Source: Colius striatus (taxonomy: Eukaryota; Chordata; Aves; Coliiformes; Coliidae). Taken from it: a stretch of DNA of 64,000 nt. Location: the NCBI RefSeq assembly GCF_028858725.1, contig NC_084781.1, positions 6,332,513-6,396,512 on the forward strand, in the 5' to 3' direction. Made by a program: the position numbers and the translations under genes. Positions 38,871-50,543 of this stretch are shown piece after piece. The notes below the pieces were generated by a model, which was not told the DNA's origin, made no database searches, and saw only the letters and a program-made list of their open reading frames with translations. Positions within the stretch are counted from its first letter, which is position 1, and every line of letters begins with the position of its first letter.

Positions 38871-40227
38871 ATGCTGCTGAACGCTCTGCTTCTCCTCACC
38901 CTCCTGGTCACCTTGTCTGGTGGGTGCTGAGCGGAGGAGCTCGCTCGGGGAGGGCTGGGATGGAACCAGGGGTGGGCAGCACCGTGGCCGCCCAACTGAC
39001 CGCCGTCCTCCTTCCCGCAGTGCCGCCGGCCGAGCCGGCACAGGGCGGCTTCTGGGAGTACCTGAGCCAACTGACGAGCAACAAAGACAGCCCGGAGCAG
39101 GGCCAGAGCGGCAAGCTGGGCAGGGATATCGCGTGAGTACAACGCTGTAACCGCCCACGGTCCCTGCACACGCCGCCCAGCCCGGCGGCTCCCCCATACT
39201 CTTTTCCCAGGGACACCAAAGCTCGCGGGGATGGCCCCTACAGCCACCAACAGCCTTTATTATGGGTGCATTAGGAAAGAGTGGGGACAGTCTGGGGTGC
39301 TCAACAGCCACGCCTGCCCTCTCATGCAGAAGCCTGAAGGAAGGCGTTCCGGAGGGGGTCAGCCGCGTGGGCCACGTCCTGGGGAAGCTGCCGCCCCTCG
39401 AGAAAGGCCTCCAGCCGCGGCTCGACCAGGACGCTGCCAGCCTGCGCAAGGTCATCAGGAAGGAGCTGGAGAGCCTGCGGGTGAAGCTGGCCCCGTACGT
39501 GGACGAGGTCCACCACAGGGTCGGCAAGCACCTGGAAGACCTTCACTTCCGTCTGCAGCCGCTGACGGAGGAGCTCCTGGACCAAGTGTCCCTGCGAGCC
39601 CGGGAGCTCCGGCGGCAGCTCATCCCCACCCGGGAGGCCACGGCTCAGCTCCTGGAGGGCGTGGATGAGCTCCAGCAGTTCATGGCTCATTACACCGACA
39701 AGATCTCCTTCCATGCCGACCAGGTGAAGGACATTTTCCACCCGTACGCGGACAGGCTGGTGACCGAGATCCACCGCAACGTGGAAGAGCTGCACAGAAA
39801 CGTCGTCCCTCACAGCCGGGCCAGCCCCGAGCAGGTCAACCGCTACATCCAGGAGCTCTCCGCCAAGCTGACTCACAACGCCAGGGACCTGCACCAGAAG
39901 ATCCAGAGGAACCTGGAGCAGCTGAAGGCGAAGCTGAGCCTCCCCTCAGGCAGCCCCCGGCAGCCGACGGAGGAGCTGGCGCAGGAGGTGCAGCGGCGGG
40001 TGGAGGCGTTCCGCAGGGACACCCACCGCCAGATCCAGGACTTCACCCGCGCCCTCGACCAGGAGACGGAGGAGATGAGGCTGAAGCTCTCCTCCTCGCC
40101 ACCCTCCCTGCTCCCAGAGGAGACCCACGACGGCCCAGTGCCCGTGGAGGATCTGCGTGCCCGCCTGGATGCCCTCTGGAGGGACCTGTCCCTCAGCCTG
40201 GGCGAGCGGGGCGCGGAGGATCGCTGA
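38871..40227 (+). CDS. APOA5: APOA5, apolipoprotein A-V
   Basis: Coding exons 38871-38919, 39021-39132 and 39330-40227 encode 352 residues (human about 366). Exon 2 begins at 38844. MLLNALLLLTLLVTLSV is a signal peptide; the mature chain has FWEYLSQLTSNKD near its start, as in APOA5. The long last exon is helical (LAPYVDEVHHRVGKHLEDLH), and has a basic stretch RARELRRQLIPTR in the area matching the mammalian heparin-binding region. The C-terminus ALWRDLSLSLGERGAEDR resembles the human ending. APOA5 is a low-abundance liver protein that promotes lipoprotein-lipase action and lowers plasma triglyceride. No canonical AATAAA was found after the stop. Confidence 0.95.
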
Positions 40228-40977
40228 CGGGACGGGGCTGGGGGTGGGGGCAGGGGAGGGGGGCAGCGGGTGTTACCCAACTCCAGGCCAGAAGAAGCTC
40301 TCTGACACTCAATTTGGCGTTAGGCAGCTGTGTGACTTTATTTGGCGCCGCTCCTCCTGACGCACAGACCCCGAGAAAGGAGGGAGCACCCCTCACACCC
40401 CTGACCCCAAACGCCCTCCCTGCCCACCCTGTGCCACCTGCAGTACAAGGGCACGTCTGAGCGCAGAGCTGAGGAACAGTCACAGATGTTTAGCGTGTAC
40501 TGCTTTCAGCTCATCCTCATTTTTAGGGGTGTCCGAGGGGTGCTGCCCGTGATACTCATGCCACAGTTTAATGAAGCAATGGTCTCAGTCTGGGACTGAA
40601 GCTGTTTGCTCAGCTCTGCCGTCTGTCGGCGAAGCAGAAGTGCTTTGCAGCCCTAAGGCTCCTTTAAATCTCCCTCCGTCGGCTGATTGCGGAGCTCACA
40701 GGTGGCAGCACCACGGACAAGCGGCCACCGCTGCCTTCGGGCCCTTTTAACCATTTGCTTGCAATTATCGCTCATTTCCAACTCCCAAGCGCGCCGGCAT
40801 AAAACAGCCAGGCTTTGGGGGCCGTGAACGAGAGACGGCTGGAGCCCGGCAGCAGCGGGGGCGGGACTGCGCCGCGATAGAGGCTGCGCCGGAGGCCGGG
40901 CGGCCGCTGCGCGTCACGGCGCGTCACGGCGGGTCCGCCCCGTCCGGGCCCGTTCCGTCCGGGCCCGTTCCGGCGGC
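40228..40977. other. APOA5 3' region and ZPR1 promoter
   Basis: APOA5 3' UTR and intergenic sequence. No plus-strand AATAAA is present; a CATAAA variant occurs at about 40798. A minus-strand AATAAA is at 40342-40337. From about 40850 the DNA is CpG-rich and TATA-less: tandem GCGTCACGGC (40911-40930, CRE half sites) and two copies of CGTCCGGGCCCGTTC (about 40941-40970) lie just before the ZPR1 ATG. This is a housekeeping-type promoter. Confidence 0.6.
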
Positions 40978-43900
40978 ATGGCGGCCGTGCGGGATGCGGC
41001 GGGCGCCGGGGGGCCCCTGTTCCGGCCCCTCAGCGCCGAGGACGGCGAGCAGCGCCCGGCAGAGATCGAGTCCCTGTGCATGAACTGCTTCCGCAACGTG
41101 AGGCGGCCGGGACGGGGCGGGACGGGACGGGGCGGGCGGCGGCGTGCGGGGCCGCGGCGGGAACCGGGGCGGCAGGAGCGGGAGCAACCCGCCGCGGCGT
41201 GTCCCGCAGCGGGAGAAAAACACTTGCCAACGCTGATTGAGAGTTGGAAAGGAGGCAGCGCTCTACAGGGGCCCGGGCGCATGCGGAGTGGCTCCTCAGC
41301 GTGGCTCCGTGGGTGCCGTGGGAAGAGCTCCGGCGGTGTCGCTGCGTGCCCGCGGACCGCGCAGCCCGCGCTGGTTACACCAGCTCGCATTAAAATCAGT
41401 TCTACCTGCAAAGCACCTCTGCATCTGGACCTCGGGCGTACTGCTGTAACCGGTCTCCTCTGACCTTTCGTGTGGTTGCAGTAGGAGCTGGAGGGCTGGG
41501 AGAGGAGAGTGGGGGTTTGGTGAGCTGGTGGGGATGTGCCCCGGAGGGAGGGGGCTGGGGGTGGACGGTGGCCCGAGGCCGCGGGTTCCCATGAAGCCCC
41601 TCGCTGCGCAGGGGGTGACGCGGCTCCTGCTCACCAGGATCCCCTTCTTCAAAGAGATCATCGTCAGCTCCTTCACCTGCGACAGCTGCTCCTGGTCCAA
41701 CACGGAGATCCAGTCCGCGGGCAGGATCCAGGAGCAGGGCGTGCGCTACAGCCTGGCCGTGGCCTCCCGGCAGGTGAGCAGAGACCCCCTCCCCTCCCTC
41801 CAGTGGCCTTGCCCCCACCCTCACGCTGCTGTCTGGCTGTCGTCTGCAGGACATGAACAGGGAGGTGGTGAAGACCGACTGTGCCACGGCTCGGATTCCA
41901 GAGCTGGACTTTGAGATCCCTGCGTTCACCCAGAAGGGAGGTGGGTGTGCTGGTGAAGGACCTGTCCTGTCAGAGGGAGGGGGCTGTGCATGGGGGGCTG
42001 CCAGGGATGGTGGGAGCTGACAGGGCAGGGGAGCAGCTCTGGGCTGTACATAAGGGCTTCTGTTTCTTCCTCAAGTGCTCACCACCATCGAAGGGATAAT
42101 TGACCGGGCTGTCGCGGGCCTGGAGCAGGACCAGCCCGTGCGCAGGGTAAGCTGCTGGGCAAGGGCAAACTGCTCCTGGCCAGTGCTGCATTGGCATCTC
42201 CTGCTGCTGCTGGGAGGAGCGTTCTGAGCTGTGTTCAGCGCTGCTGTCAGTGCTGTTTTCAGCTCAGAGGCCCTGTCTCAAACGTGGCCTCTCTTGCAGG
42301 CGACGGACCAAGAAGTGGCCAGCAAGATTGACGAGTTCATCGTCAAGCTGAAGCAGCTGAAGGAAGTGCATTCCCCCTTCACCTTCGTGAGTGTGGGTGG
42401 GAGTTGGGGCCCTTACTGCACAGGGCAGCATGGGACAGCTTCCCTAGGCTCCCCTCTCCTGTAGGTCCTTGATGATCCTTCCGGGAACAGCTTTGTGGAG
42501 AACCCTCGGGCGCCGCAGAGGGACGACGCGCTGCTGGTCACTCACTACAGGAGGAGCCCGCAGCAGGCTGCCATGCTGGGGCTGCAGGTAATGGGGGCTG
42601 CTGCTGCCCCTCGTGCTCTGCGTTGAGGCAGAGAAACTGACGCTGCTTCTGGCATCCCCCTTGCAGGAAGAGGAGCTGGATGAGACGCCAGCTGAGCCTG
42701 CCGAGGACCTGAGGAACGAGGTGGGTGACTGGGGTGGAGCGGTGGCTGTGCATGGGTCTCCAGCCCCCAGGACAGGCTGCGGGGGCTGGCTGGGACTTTC
42801 TGGTTCTCCTTTCCCTTCCTCTGACGTAGGTCCTGCAGTTCAACACCAACTGCCCCGAGTGCAATGCTCCAGCCAACACCAATATGAAGCTAGTCCGTAT
42901 CCTTGGTGGGGGGCTGGGGGCTGCTCTGTGTACTCCTCCTGGGGAGCTTCTAAGTAGAGCCCATTGGGCTGCAGCTCTGCCCTGGAGCTGCTCTTGAGCT
43001 GCCTCCTGCCACAGGCAGCTCCTTTGAGGTATATAGCCTTTTCCTTAACTGCCTGCTCCAGAAATCCCTCACTTCAAGGAGGTGATTATCATGGCCACCA
43101 ACTGTGACTCCTGCGGGCACAGGACCAATGAGGTGAGCTGGAACTTGCCAGCCTCTCTGTTTTGGGAGCGGGAGGTTGGTCTGTGCTTCCCTGGGTAGGT
43201 GTTTCTCAGCCCCTGGCCTCTGCTTGGCAGCGTGGCTGTTTGGGAAGCCACTCTGGGAGGGAGGCAGCATCAGCAGGCTGCAGCAGAGCTCCTTGCTTCC
43301 TTCTTGTAGAGGGTACAACCTGATGATTGTACCAGGTCAGGCTGGGGCTGAGGGGCCTTCCCAAACACCTGAAAGGGGGAAACTGAGTCAGGAGGAGCTC
43401 CATGTGCTGCTGGCCCTTCCTAGGTGAAGTCTGGAGGAGCCATTGAGCCACAGGGCACCAGGATTACCCTTCGGATCACAGACCCTTGCGACATGACGAG
43501 GGATGTCCTCAAGGTAGGGAGCCTGGGGGAAGGCACTTGGCCCTGACTTCCCCGAGCCCTGACTCCCCTTGCTAGGGTCTCACTAGGTCCCTCCCCTCAG
43601 TCAGAGACCTGCAGTGTGGAGATCCCAGAGCTGGAGTTCGAGCTGGGGATGGGAGCACTGGGGGGGAAATTCACCACGCTGGAAGGGCTGCTGAAGGACA
43701 TCCGAGACCTGGTGAGCAGTGCTGTGCTTCTGCTGCCTGGAGCAGCTCACGGCCCCTCCTTGTGAAGCCTGAGGCTGGGCAGCTCTCAGCTGCTTGAGAC
43801 ACCGGGCCCTGCTCTGACAGGTTGAGAGAAACCCCTTCAGCCTGGGGGACAGTTCCACACCCAGCAGAACGGAAAAGCTGCAAGAGTTTCTGGGGAAGCT

Positions 43901-44583
43901 GCAGGAGGTGAGTCTGCTCCTGATTTTCCACGCTCTGCCATCTGGCTATTCCTCTCCTTGCCATTCCTCTCCTCTGGTGTGCCAGAGGGATTTAAGGGGC
44001 AGAAGGAGCCTTCATCCCTCTCTGTGCTCCCTTTGGCAGATCATAGAGGGCAAGATGAAGGCTCGCTTCATCATGGATGATCCTGCGGGTAACAGCTACC
44101 TTCAGGTATGCTGCTGTGTGCTGGAAAGGTGAACTGCACGTCTCCTGAGCCGTGTGGGGGATGTTCTGCTTTATTTCCCTGGTCTGTGTGGGTGAGCAGG
44201 TTCCCCTGGGGCTCTGGGAGCTCTTGGGGCTCCATCCAGGCACAGGAAACCACTGGTGCCTCTGTGGGAAGGGAGTGATGTGTGCTCCCAGGGTGAGGGG
44301 CTGTTCTGGCCTTGAGTCATACTCTCTGACGATGGATGGACAAGCCCCGCCCTGGGGGAGGGAGGGAAGCTGTGCTGTGGCAGGGCTGGGGTTGCTGGGG
44401 GAGGGGCTGGTACCTGGGGAGGGCTGTGCAGGATGGCAGCATCTCACCCTGCAGAATGTCTACGCTCCAGATGAGGACCCGGAGCTGCAGGTGGAGCGCT
44501 ACGAGCGCACGTTCGAGCAGAACGAAGACCTGGGCCTTAACGACATGAAGACAGAGGGCTACGAGGCAGGTGCAGGCCGGTAG
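40978..44583 (+). CDS. ZPR1: ZPR1 zinc finger protein (formerly ZNF259)
   Basis: Fourteen coding exons: 40978-41097, 41612-41773, 41850-41940, 42076-42146, 42300-42386, 42465-42587, 42667-42720, 42830-42896, 43062-43132, 43424-43513, 43601-43711, 43821-43907, 44040-44105, 44455-44583. The product has 442 residues (human 459). Two ZPR1 zinc fingers are visible: CMNC...CDSC near the N-terminus and CPEC...CDSC (GHRTNEVKSGG) in the second half. Each is followed by the duplicated domain with PELDFEIP / PELEFELG and DDP(A/S)GNS motifs. It ends [18 protein letters not shown]1 binds eEF1A and SMN and helps fold eEF1A. All introns are GT-AG; intron 8 has U12-type signals. Poly(A) signal AATAAA is at 44667-44672. 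Confidence 0.97.
42897..43061 (+). other. ZPR1: U12-type (minor spliceosome) intron in ZPR1
   Basis: The intron starts GTATCCTT, the exact U12-type 5' splice-site consensus. Near its end TTCCTTAAC (43041-43049) matches the U12 branch-site consensus, 12-13 nt before the terminal AG at 43060-43061, which is the spacing U12 introns need. It has no long pyrimidine tract at its end. The frame joins Val-C|AA-Ile-Pro-His, matching ZPR1 (phase 1). Confidence 0.9.
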
Positions 44584-44672
44584 CCACGGCCGCCGTCCGC
44601 CTCTTCCTGGGTAGCTTCAGTGTTTGGGGGGGAGCCGGCTGCGCGTGTGTGGGGAGGAAGCCCCCGAATAAA

Positions 44673-45223
44673 AGGAGTTGTCTGGTAGCCGTGTGTGTGT
44701 CTGTCGCTGTGGTGGTGGTAAGGGCGGCCATAGGGCCGCCTCTTCCTGCGGCTAGCTGCGGCCAGAGCCCGCCCGTCCTCCCGCCCCGTCACCCAGAGCC
44801 TGGCGTAACCGCGCCTCCTCCTGGCCACGGCCACGCTCCCAGCACCGGCCATTCACGCGCCCTTAGCCACGCCCACCGCGCCCACCCGCCAATCACGCGC
44901 GCCCTTAGCCACGCCCCCACAGCTCCCTCCATTCACCCCGCCCGTGGCCACGCCCACCGCGCCAACCCGCCAATCACGCGCGCCCTTAGCCACGCCCCCA
45001 CACGGCTGCCTCCATTCAACCCGCCCTTAGCCACGCCCACAGTGCCAACCCGCCAATCACGCGCGCCCTTAGCCACGCCCCAGCTCCCTCCATTCACCCC
45101 GCCCGTGGCCACGCCCACCGCGCGCCCGCCCTCACGGCCGTGGCCACGCCCCTTTCTCACGCCATTTCCCTCCGTCGTCACGCGCCGGGGCCCTCTGTCG
45201 CGTCATTTCCGGCCGGAGCCAAG
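44673..45223. promoter_or_regulatory. BUD13: ZPR1-BUD13 intergenic region and BUD13 promoter
   Basis: About 550 bp, CpG-rich and TATA-less. It holds the 82-bp minisatellite with CCAAT boxes at 44889, 44970 and 45053, many CACGCCC (KLF/SP-type) boxes, and CGTCATTTCCGGCC (about 45201-45214), a CRE-half plus ETS-type site, some 10-20 bp before the BUD13 ATG. Confidence 0.65.
44848..45130. repeat. 82-bp promoter minisatellite with CCAAT and CACGCCC boxes
   Basis: About three and a half copies of a unit containing CCATTCA(C)CC, CGCCC(T/G)TAGCCACGCCCAC, CCAACCCGCCAATCACGCG and GCCCTTAGCCACGCCCC. CCAAT boxes repeat with spacings of 81 and 83 bp. Copies differ by small indels and base changes. Confidence 0.85.
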
Positions 45224-48200
45224 ATGGTGTCGGCGGGTCAGTCGAAGGCCGAGTACCTGCAGCGGTACCTGAGCGGCCCCGCGGCCGCCCCGCACGCCCC
45301 GCAGCGCCGCCGCCGCAGGAAGAAGCCGCCGGGAGGCAGCGGCCGAAGAGGGTGAGCGGCGAGGAGCGGGGGCGGCGGGGAAGGGCGGCGGGGAAGGGCG
45401 GCGGGAGCGGGCTCGGCCTGCGGCCCGGCCTCTCAGCCTGGCCCGGGGACACACGTTCCCCGCGCTCGCGTCACAGGTGCCCCCCGCGGGATCGGAGATT
45501 CCCGTCCCCCGCCTCAGGGAGTCCCTCCGTGGCGTCACAGGTTGCCCGAGGGTCAGCTGTTTTCCCCCCACCCCGGTCCGAGTTCCCTTCCCCTGACGGC
45601 GAGGCCGCTCTCCCCGCTCACAGGATGCGGATCGTGGATGATGATCTCGGCTGGAACAGCATCTCCGATGCCCAGCAGAAGGAGGAGGAGGAGGAGGAGG
45701 AGGATGAAGGGGACATGCCTGTGGTGAGTGGAGAGTTAAGGCCAGGGTGGGCTCATATCATCAATCTCTTCTGCTGGGTGACCTGTGCTCTGTCTCTGGG
45801 AAGCAGTCACCAGCCTGTGCTCAGGGCAGTGGTGGGCGAGCTGTCCTCTAAACACGAGGGACCAAATTAGCTTTCTCCAGAGAAGAGGACCTGTTCTGGC
45901 CAGTTCTGCAGCTTCCCCAGGGGTAAAAGCTCATGGTAGAGACCCAGCTGTGCTGAGCTTGTGCTGAGGTCTGGCTGTAGGAAGGCAGAGAAACGATGGC
46001 TGTATTGTTAGTTATTTGTGTTCTAGGGTGGGAGGCAATTCTCTCTTTTCCTCAAAGCCCTGTGGTTTGCTCTGGTGTGCTGTCTCCAGGTGGCAGAGTT
46101 CATTGACGAGCGTCCGGATGAAGTGAAGCTCATGGAGGAATTCCGGACAAATTCGAAATGGAAACTTTTAGGAGGTGAGAGCAAGACTCTCTGCCCTCCT
46201 ACCTTGAATGTTCAGCTGCTCCAAACCACCACTGGCTTAAAGAGAATCCTTGAAATGCTAAAGAGATTGTGAGCTGCGGAGAGCCCTCCTGATGGTGCCT
46301 TTCTGCTTTTGTCCTTAGACCAGAACGAAGACTCCCAAAGTTCGGATCTGTCTGTTCTTGCCAAAGCCAGCGTCAGGTAGGAGGCTCCAACCAGAGATCC
46401 TTCTGAAGGGTTGCTAAATCCTACTCCTTCTAAAGAAGTGTTGAGGCTCTGGGGTGTGGCACAGTGGGTTTGTTATAGCTCGAGCTGGAGCCCTCTTATA
46501 CAAGAGCGGTCTCGAACCCCAAAATCCTGGGGTTCTTTTACCCTTACAGTCTGAGTTCCCTCCTCTCCTGTGAGGGTTCAGATAAATCCTCATACTTGAG
46601 CCTGGGATCTCATTCCTTTGTCTATCTCTAGGTGGCTTCTCTTCTTGGAGTCTTAAGTTTCTACTGCAGGTTTACAATCCCCTTGGCTGTTCCTGGGTGG
46701 CCTCACTCTTGTTCACCTCAGACAGGCCAATTTCCTCTCTTTTCTGTTACTTTATCTCTTCATGCAGCTCTCCCAGGGCTGTCCCTCTGCAGTTTGTGGC
46801 CTCAGCCCTCAGAGTTGTTTGCCTTCAGCAAATCTCAGCTCACCCTGATTTGGCCAAGTGAATTCTGGCGTTTTACCAGCAAGTTATTGTAATGCCCCTC
46901 AGTTTCCTTGCGAGGTGATGACAAAAGGGCACAGAACTGTGGTCACAGAGTCCCCGTGGTCCCTGGAGCCTTTCCAGTGCCAGCTGGGCTGTGATGCAGT
47001 GTGGGATCTACTCTGTCAGCTGTGCTGAGCCTGTGTCTCAGCACTGCAGGTCACCACGCAGAGGTGCCGAATTGAGCGTGGCTTTGCATGCAGAAAGGCA
47101 TTTCCAGCCTTGACCTGTCCTGCCAGCTTTAGGGGGGTTTTGTGTCCAGTCTGCAGACAGCCAAACAAACCAGCCTCTAACTCTCCTTGTTGCCTTCTCC
47201 CCTGCCAGGCGCCAACGCCACGACTCCCCGGACAGCTCGTCCCCGCGGGGAGCTCAACAACTCTCCCCAGACACATCTCCTGCAGGGCAGCAGCGCCACA
47301 GCTCCCCAGATCTGTCCCCTCCCAGGCGGGATACAAACAACTGCCCCAACCTCATGGCTCCCAGGCGCCAACGCCACGACTCCCCTGACCTGTCACCTCC
47401 CAGGCGCCAGCGCCACGACTCCCCTGACCTGTCACCTCCCAGGCGCCAGCGCCACGACTCCCCTGACCTGTCACCTCCAAGGAAGAAGCGCCACGACTCC
47501 CCTGACCTGTCGCCTCCAAGGAAGAAGCACAACTCCCCAGACCTGTCACCTCCCAGGAGGAAGCGCCACGACTCCCCCGACCTCTCCCCGCCCAGGAGGA
47601 AGCGCCACGACTCCCCAGATGACTCTCCAAAGAAAAAGGGCTGCAAAAGTGCAGAGAAGTGGCAGCGAGGGGCAGTGCAAGGAGAGCTGTCTCGGCCCCA
47701 GCACGTGTCAGACCAGCCCAGCACCCGTCGCAGGCGTCAGGCCACTCCAGATCTGTCCCCACCGCGCAGGAGGCGGCCCGATTCAGACCCAGATGCGTCA
47801 CCGCCCCGGAGGACGAGGCCTGGGTCCCCCAGTGTGCAGAAGCAGAGCCGAGCCAAAGGTGAGTGTGTGCAGGAGGTGGGAGAGGTGAGTGGCGTGGGGC
47901 TGGCAGTGTGTGCCCATGATGGGCAGCCGTTCCTGTAGCGCTGCTTTTTCATCAGCTGGGCTAAACCTCAGTGTTAGCTGGCTCAGGCTTAAACACCTCC
48001 CAAAGGCACACTGAACCAGAACGCTGTCTCCAGGCAGGATGTGTTCAGTGGGGAGAGAATCCACAGCCTTGGTCTTTTCCCTTCAGCTCGTTGTCTCTTA
48101 AGCTCTTGGTTTTCATGTTCAGCTCTTTCACGAGACCAGCACCATCCAGTTGTGTGGTTTTCACTTGGGGCCTGTCTTTGCTGCAGGTCCTTCTCCAACC

Positions 48201-50543
48201 ACAAAGAAGCTTCGGCAGGTCCAGCGGAGTCCCAGCAGGTCTCCAGACTCGTATCTGTCCCCGCCACGGCGGGCTCAGCGTGCCTCCAGCCCCCCTCAGC
48301 TCTCCCCTCAACGCCGCAGCGATGCCAGGGGCTCTCCCAAGAAGGTAAACGTTGTGACTTTCCATTTGAGCTGTGGATTACTTCCTGTTCAGAGGAAACT
48401 GTAAAAGTCCCAATAACTCACAAGCCACGGAGGTGGAATTTCACACACCTCTTGTGTTTATCTGGGCCAGCCTCTCTGCTTGCAGTAACAAGAGGTGTGG
48501 GGAGGAGCTCTGCCCTGCCCTGCTCTGCTCTCCTTGGAGCTCTGAGACAGTTTGTGGCGTGGGTGCCAGCACAGAGGCTTTGTAACAGGGCTGCGTCTGC
48601 TGATGCACCCCTGGTAAATGCCATCTTGGGTTGGTTTGCAGGTAGCCATCATGTCATCTGGGGGCAAAGCTGGCTTGGTGTCAGCTGACGTGCTGCGGAG
48701 GGAGCAGCAGGAGCTCAGGAAGCAGCAGAGAAACAAGGTCTTGGAAGGTCAGTCTGTGAAAACACAGCAGGAGACCCATCTTGCTTTCTCTTCCACTGGT
48801 TTTAGCTGCCCCTTGCTGTGGTGTTGGGCCCTGGTGCCAGGATGCTGCTGGGGACTGTCCGTGTAGAGCGGCATCAGGCTGTGCCGAGGGAATCTCTGCG
48901 TAGGGCCACTGAGCCCTTGAAGGGAAAGCTGCACAAACAGTGGTTTGAAAGCAGTACCAGGAAATCATCAGCAGGGCAGGAGGCTTTCTTGTTTTGCTGC
49001 CTGTTCCATCTACAAGGCTGAGGAAGCAGAGAGAGAGCTTGAGGTGGGAGTGTGGCTGTGTGGGGCAGGGGTGAAAAGCAGCCATGATCCTGCCCGGTTA
49101 TGGATGAGAAACTGACTCAGGGACCGAAAGGAGCGTGAGAGAAAAACGTGGTCAGGAGTCAGTTTGTTACTGAACGATCTGGAGATGGCAAAATGCTCTG
49201 CAAGGCCTGACCTGAGGCACCTGTCCCCTCCAGACGAGTCCCAGCACTCCCAGACCGTCTTCCGGGACAAGTGGGGCCGCAAGAGGAACCTGGAGCAGGA
49301 GCGGCTGGAGCAGCAGCAGCAAGCCGAGGCCCAGGCCGAGCGGGACGAGCAGTATGCCCGCTGGGGCAGAGGGTACGAGTCAGCTGAGCTGCCCTACACC
49401 TCCCTGGGCCCTTCCCCTGTCGCTTGGTGCTACACTGAGTCCCCCTCTGGGATCCCCCCCACTGGCAGTGCCGTGTGTGTGGCAGAGCTCGGCCAGGGAA
49501 GCCGTGGCTTGGCTTTTGGAGTGAAACTTGGTGTTTGTTTTCAGGCTGGCACAGGGCAAGCAACAGCAGCAGAACGTGGAGGATGCCCTGAAGGAGATGC
49601 AGAAGCCGTTGGCCCGTTACATCGATGACCAGGACCTGGACCGAATGCTGCGGGAGCAGGAGAGGGAAGGAGACCCCATGGCCGACTTCATCAAGAAAAG
49701 GAAAGCCAAGGAGAGCAAAGAAAAGAAAGGTTTGGATGTGGAGCTGCCCCAGGGGATGGTTGAAGTGCCCAGCAGAGCAGAGATGCAGCTGCTGGTAAAG
49801 CCAAGTGTCCAGGCTGCCAGAGCAGCTCAGGGCTCCTGGGCTGTGGTTGGTGCAGTCTTGGCTGTTTCTGACGCTTACGATGAGGGAGAGCGGGGTTTGT
49901 CAGCTGGGAGAGCAGCATCCAGTCACTTCAGTGCCAGCACACTCCCATTTGATCCATGGGAGTTTGCTCCCTGGGCCGTTGAGCAGCCTCTGTGCTGCAC
50001 ATGCCCTGTGGGCTGCTGCTGCTGTGAGCAGGCTGTGGGGAGTCAGCGGCCGCGTTGCTCTTTCTCTTTCCAGAGAAACCACGGTACAAGGGCCCGGCAC
50101 CTCCGCTCAACAGGTTTAATATCTGGCCTGGGCATCGCTGGGACGGCGTGGACAGGTACCTGCTCCTGCTGGAAGGGTGTGTCAGAGGGGCAGGAACACT
50201 CCCAGAGCTGTGCAACCTGAAGGTGGAGGGTTGGCAGCACAAAGGGATTGGTGGCAGTGGCAGGGTTGAGTGCCTTGGGTCAGGAATGGGACACAGGGCA
50301 CGGGTAGCTGCAGAGGTGCTGCTGCTCCTAAGCACAGATAGAGGTGGGACCTGAGCCACAGCAGCGTCCTGCAGAGCTCACGGTGTCCCTAGGAAGCTCT
50401 GTGGGTGCCCCGAGCCGCACCCCACGCTCCTCTCGCTGTCTCTTTGCAGGTCCAATGGGTTCGAGCAGCAGCGCTTTGCCAGGATGGCCAACAAGAAGGC
50501 AGTGCAGGAGCTGGCCTACAAGTGGAGTGTCGAGGACATGTAG
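45224..50543 (+). CDS. BUD13: BUD13 homologue, RES complex splicing factor
   Basis: Eleven coding exons: 45224-45351, 45624-45723, 46090-46174, 46319-46376, 47209-47858, 48187-48344, 48642-48747, 49234-49372, 49545-49729, 50074-50155, 50450-50543. The product has 594 residues (human 619). Seen: N-terminal [18 protein letters not shown] with a Glu-rich run, a middle of [12 protein letters not shown]-type repeats, and the conserved C-terminal Bud13 domain (VFRDK-type [59 protein letters not shown]), ending YKWSVEDM exactly as in animals. BUD13 joins RBMX2 and SNIP1 in the RES complex of the activated spliceosome. Exon 9 uses an unusual donor (GTTTGG). Confidence 0.97.
47350..47625 (+). repeat. 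BUD13: coding minisatellite, 39-bp unit, in BUD13 exon 5
   Basis: About seven in-frame copies of a 13-codon unit ([13 protein letters not shown] and variants [37 protein letters not shown]). Central copies are almost identical at the DNA level; one has lost two codons. The basic and Ser-Pro composition is typical of the BUD13 low-complexity region. Copy number is likely to vary between individuals. Confidence 0.9.

Noticed and set aside
47209-47660. CRISPR-like direct repeats
   Set aside because: The 39-bp repeats are head to tail without unique spacers, stay in frame with BUD13 and code its SP-rich repeats in a bird genome.
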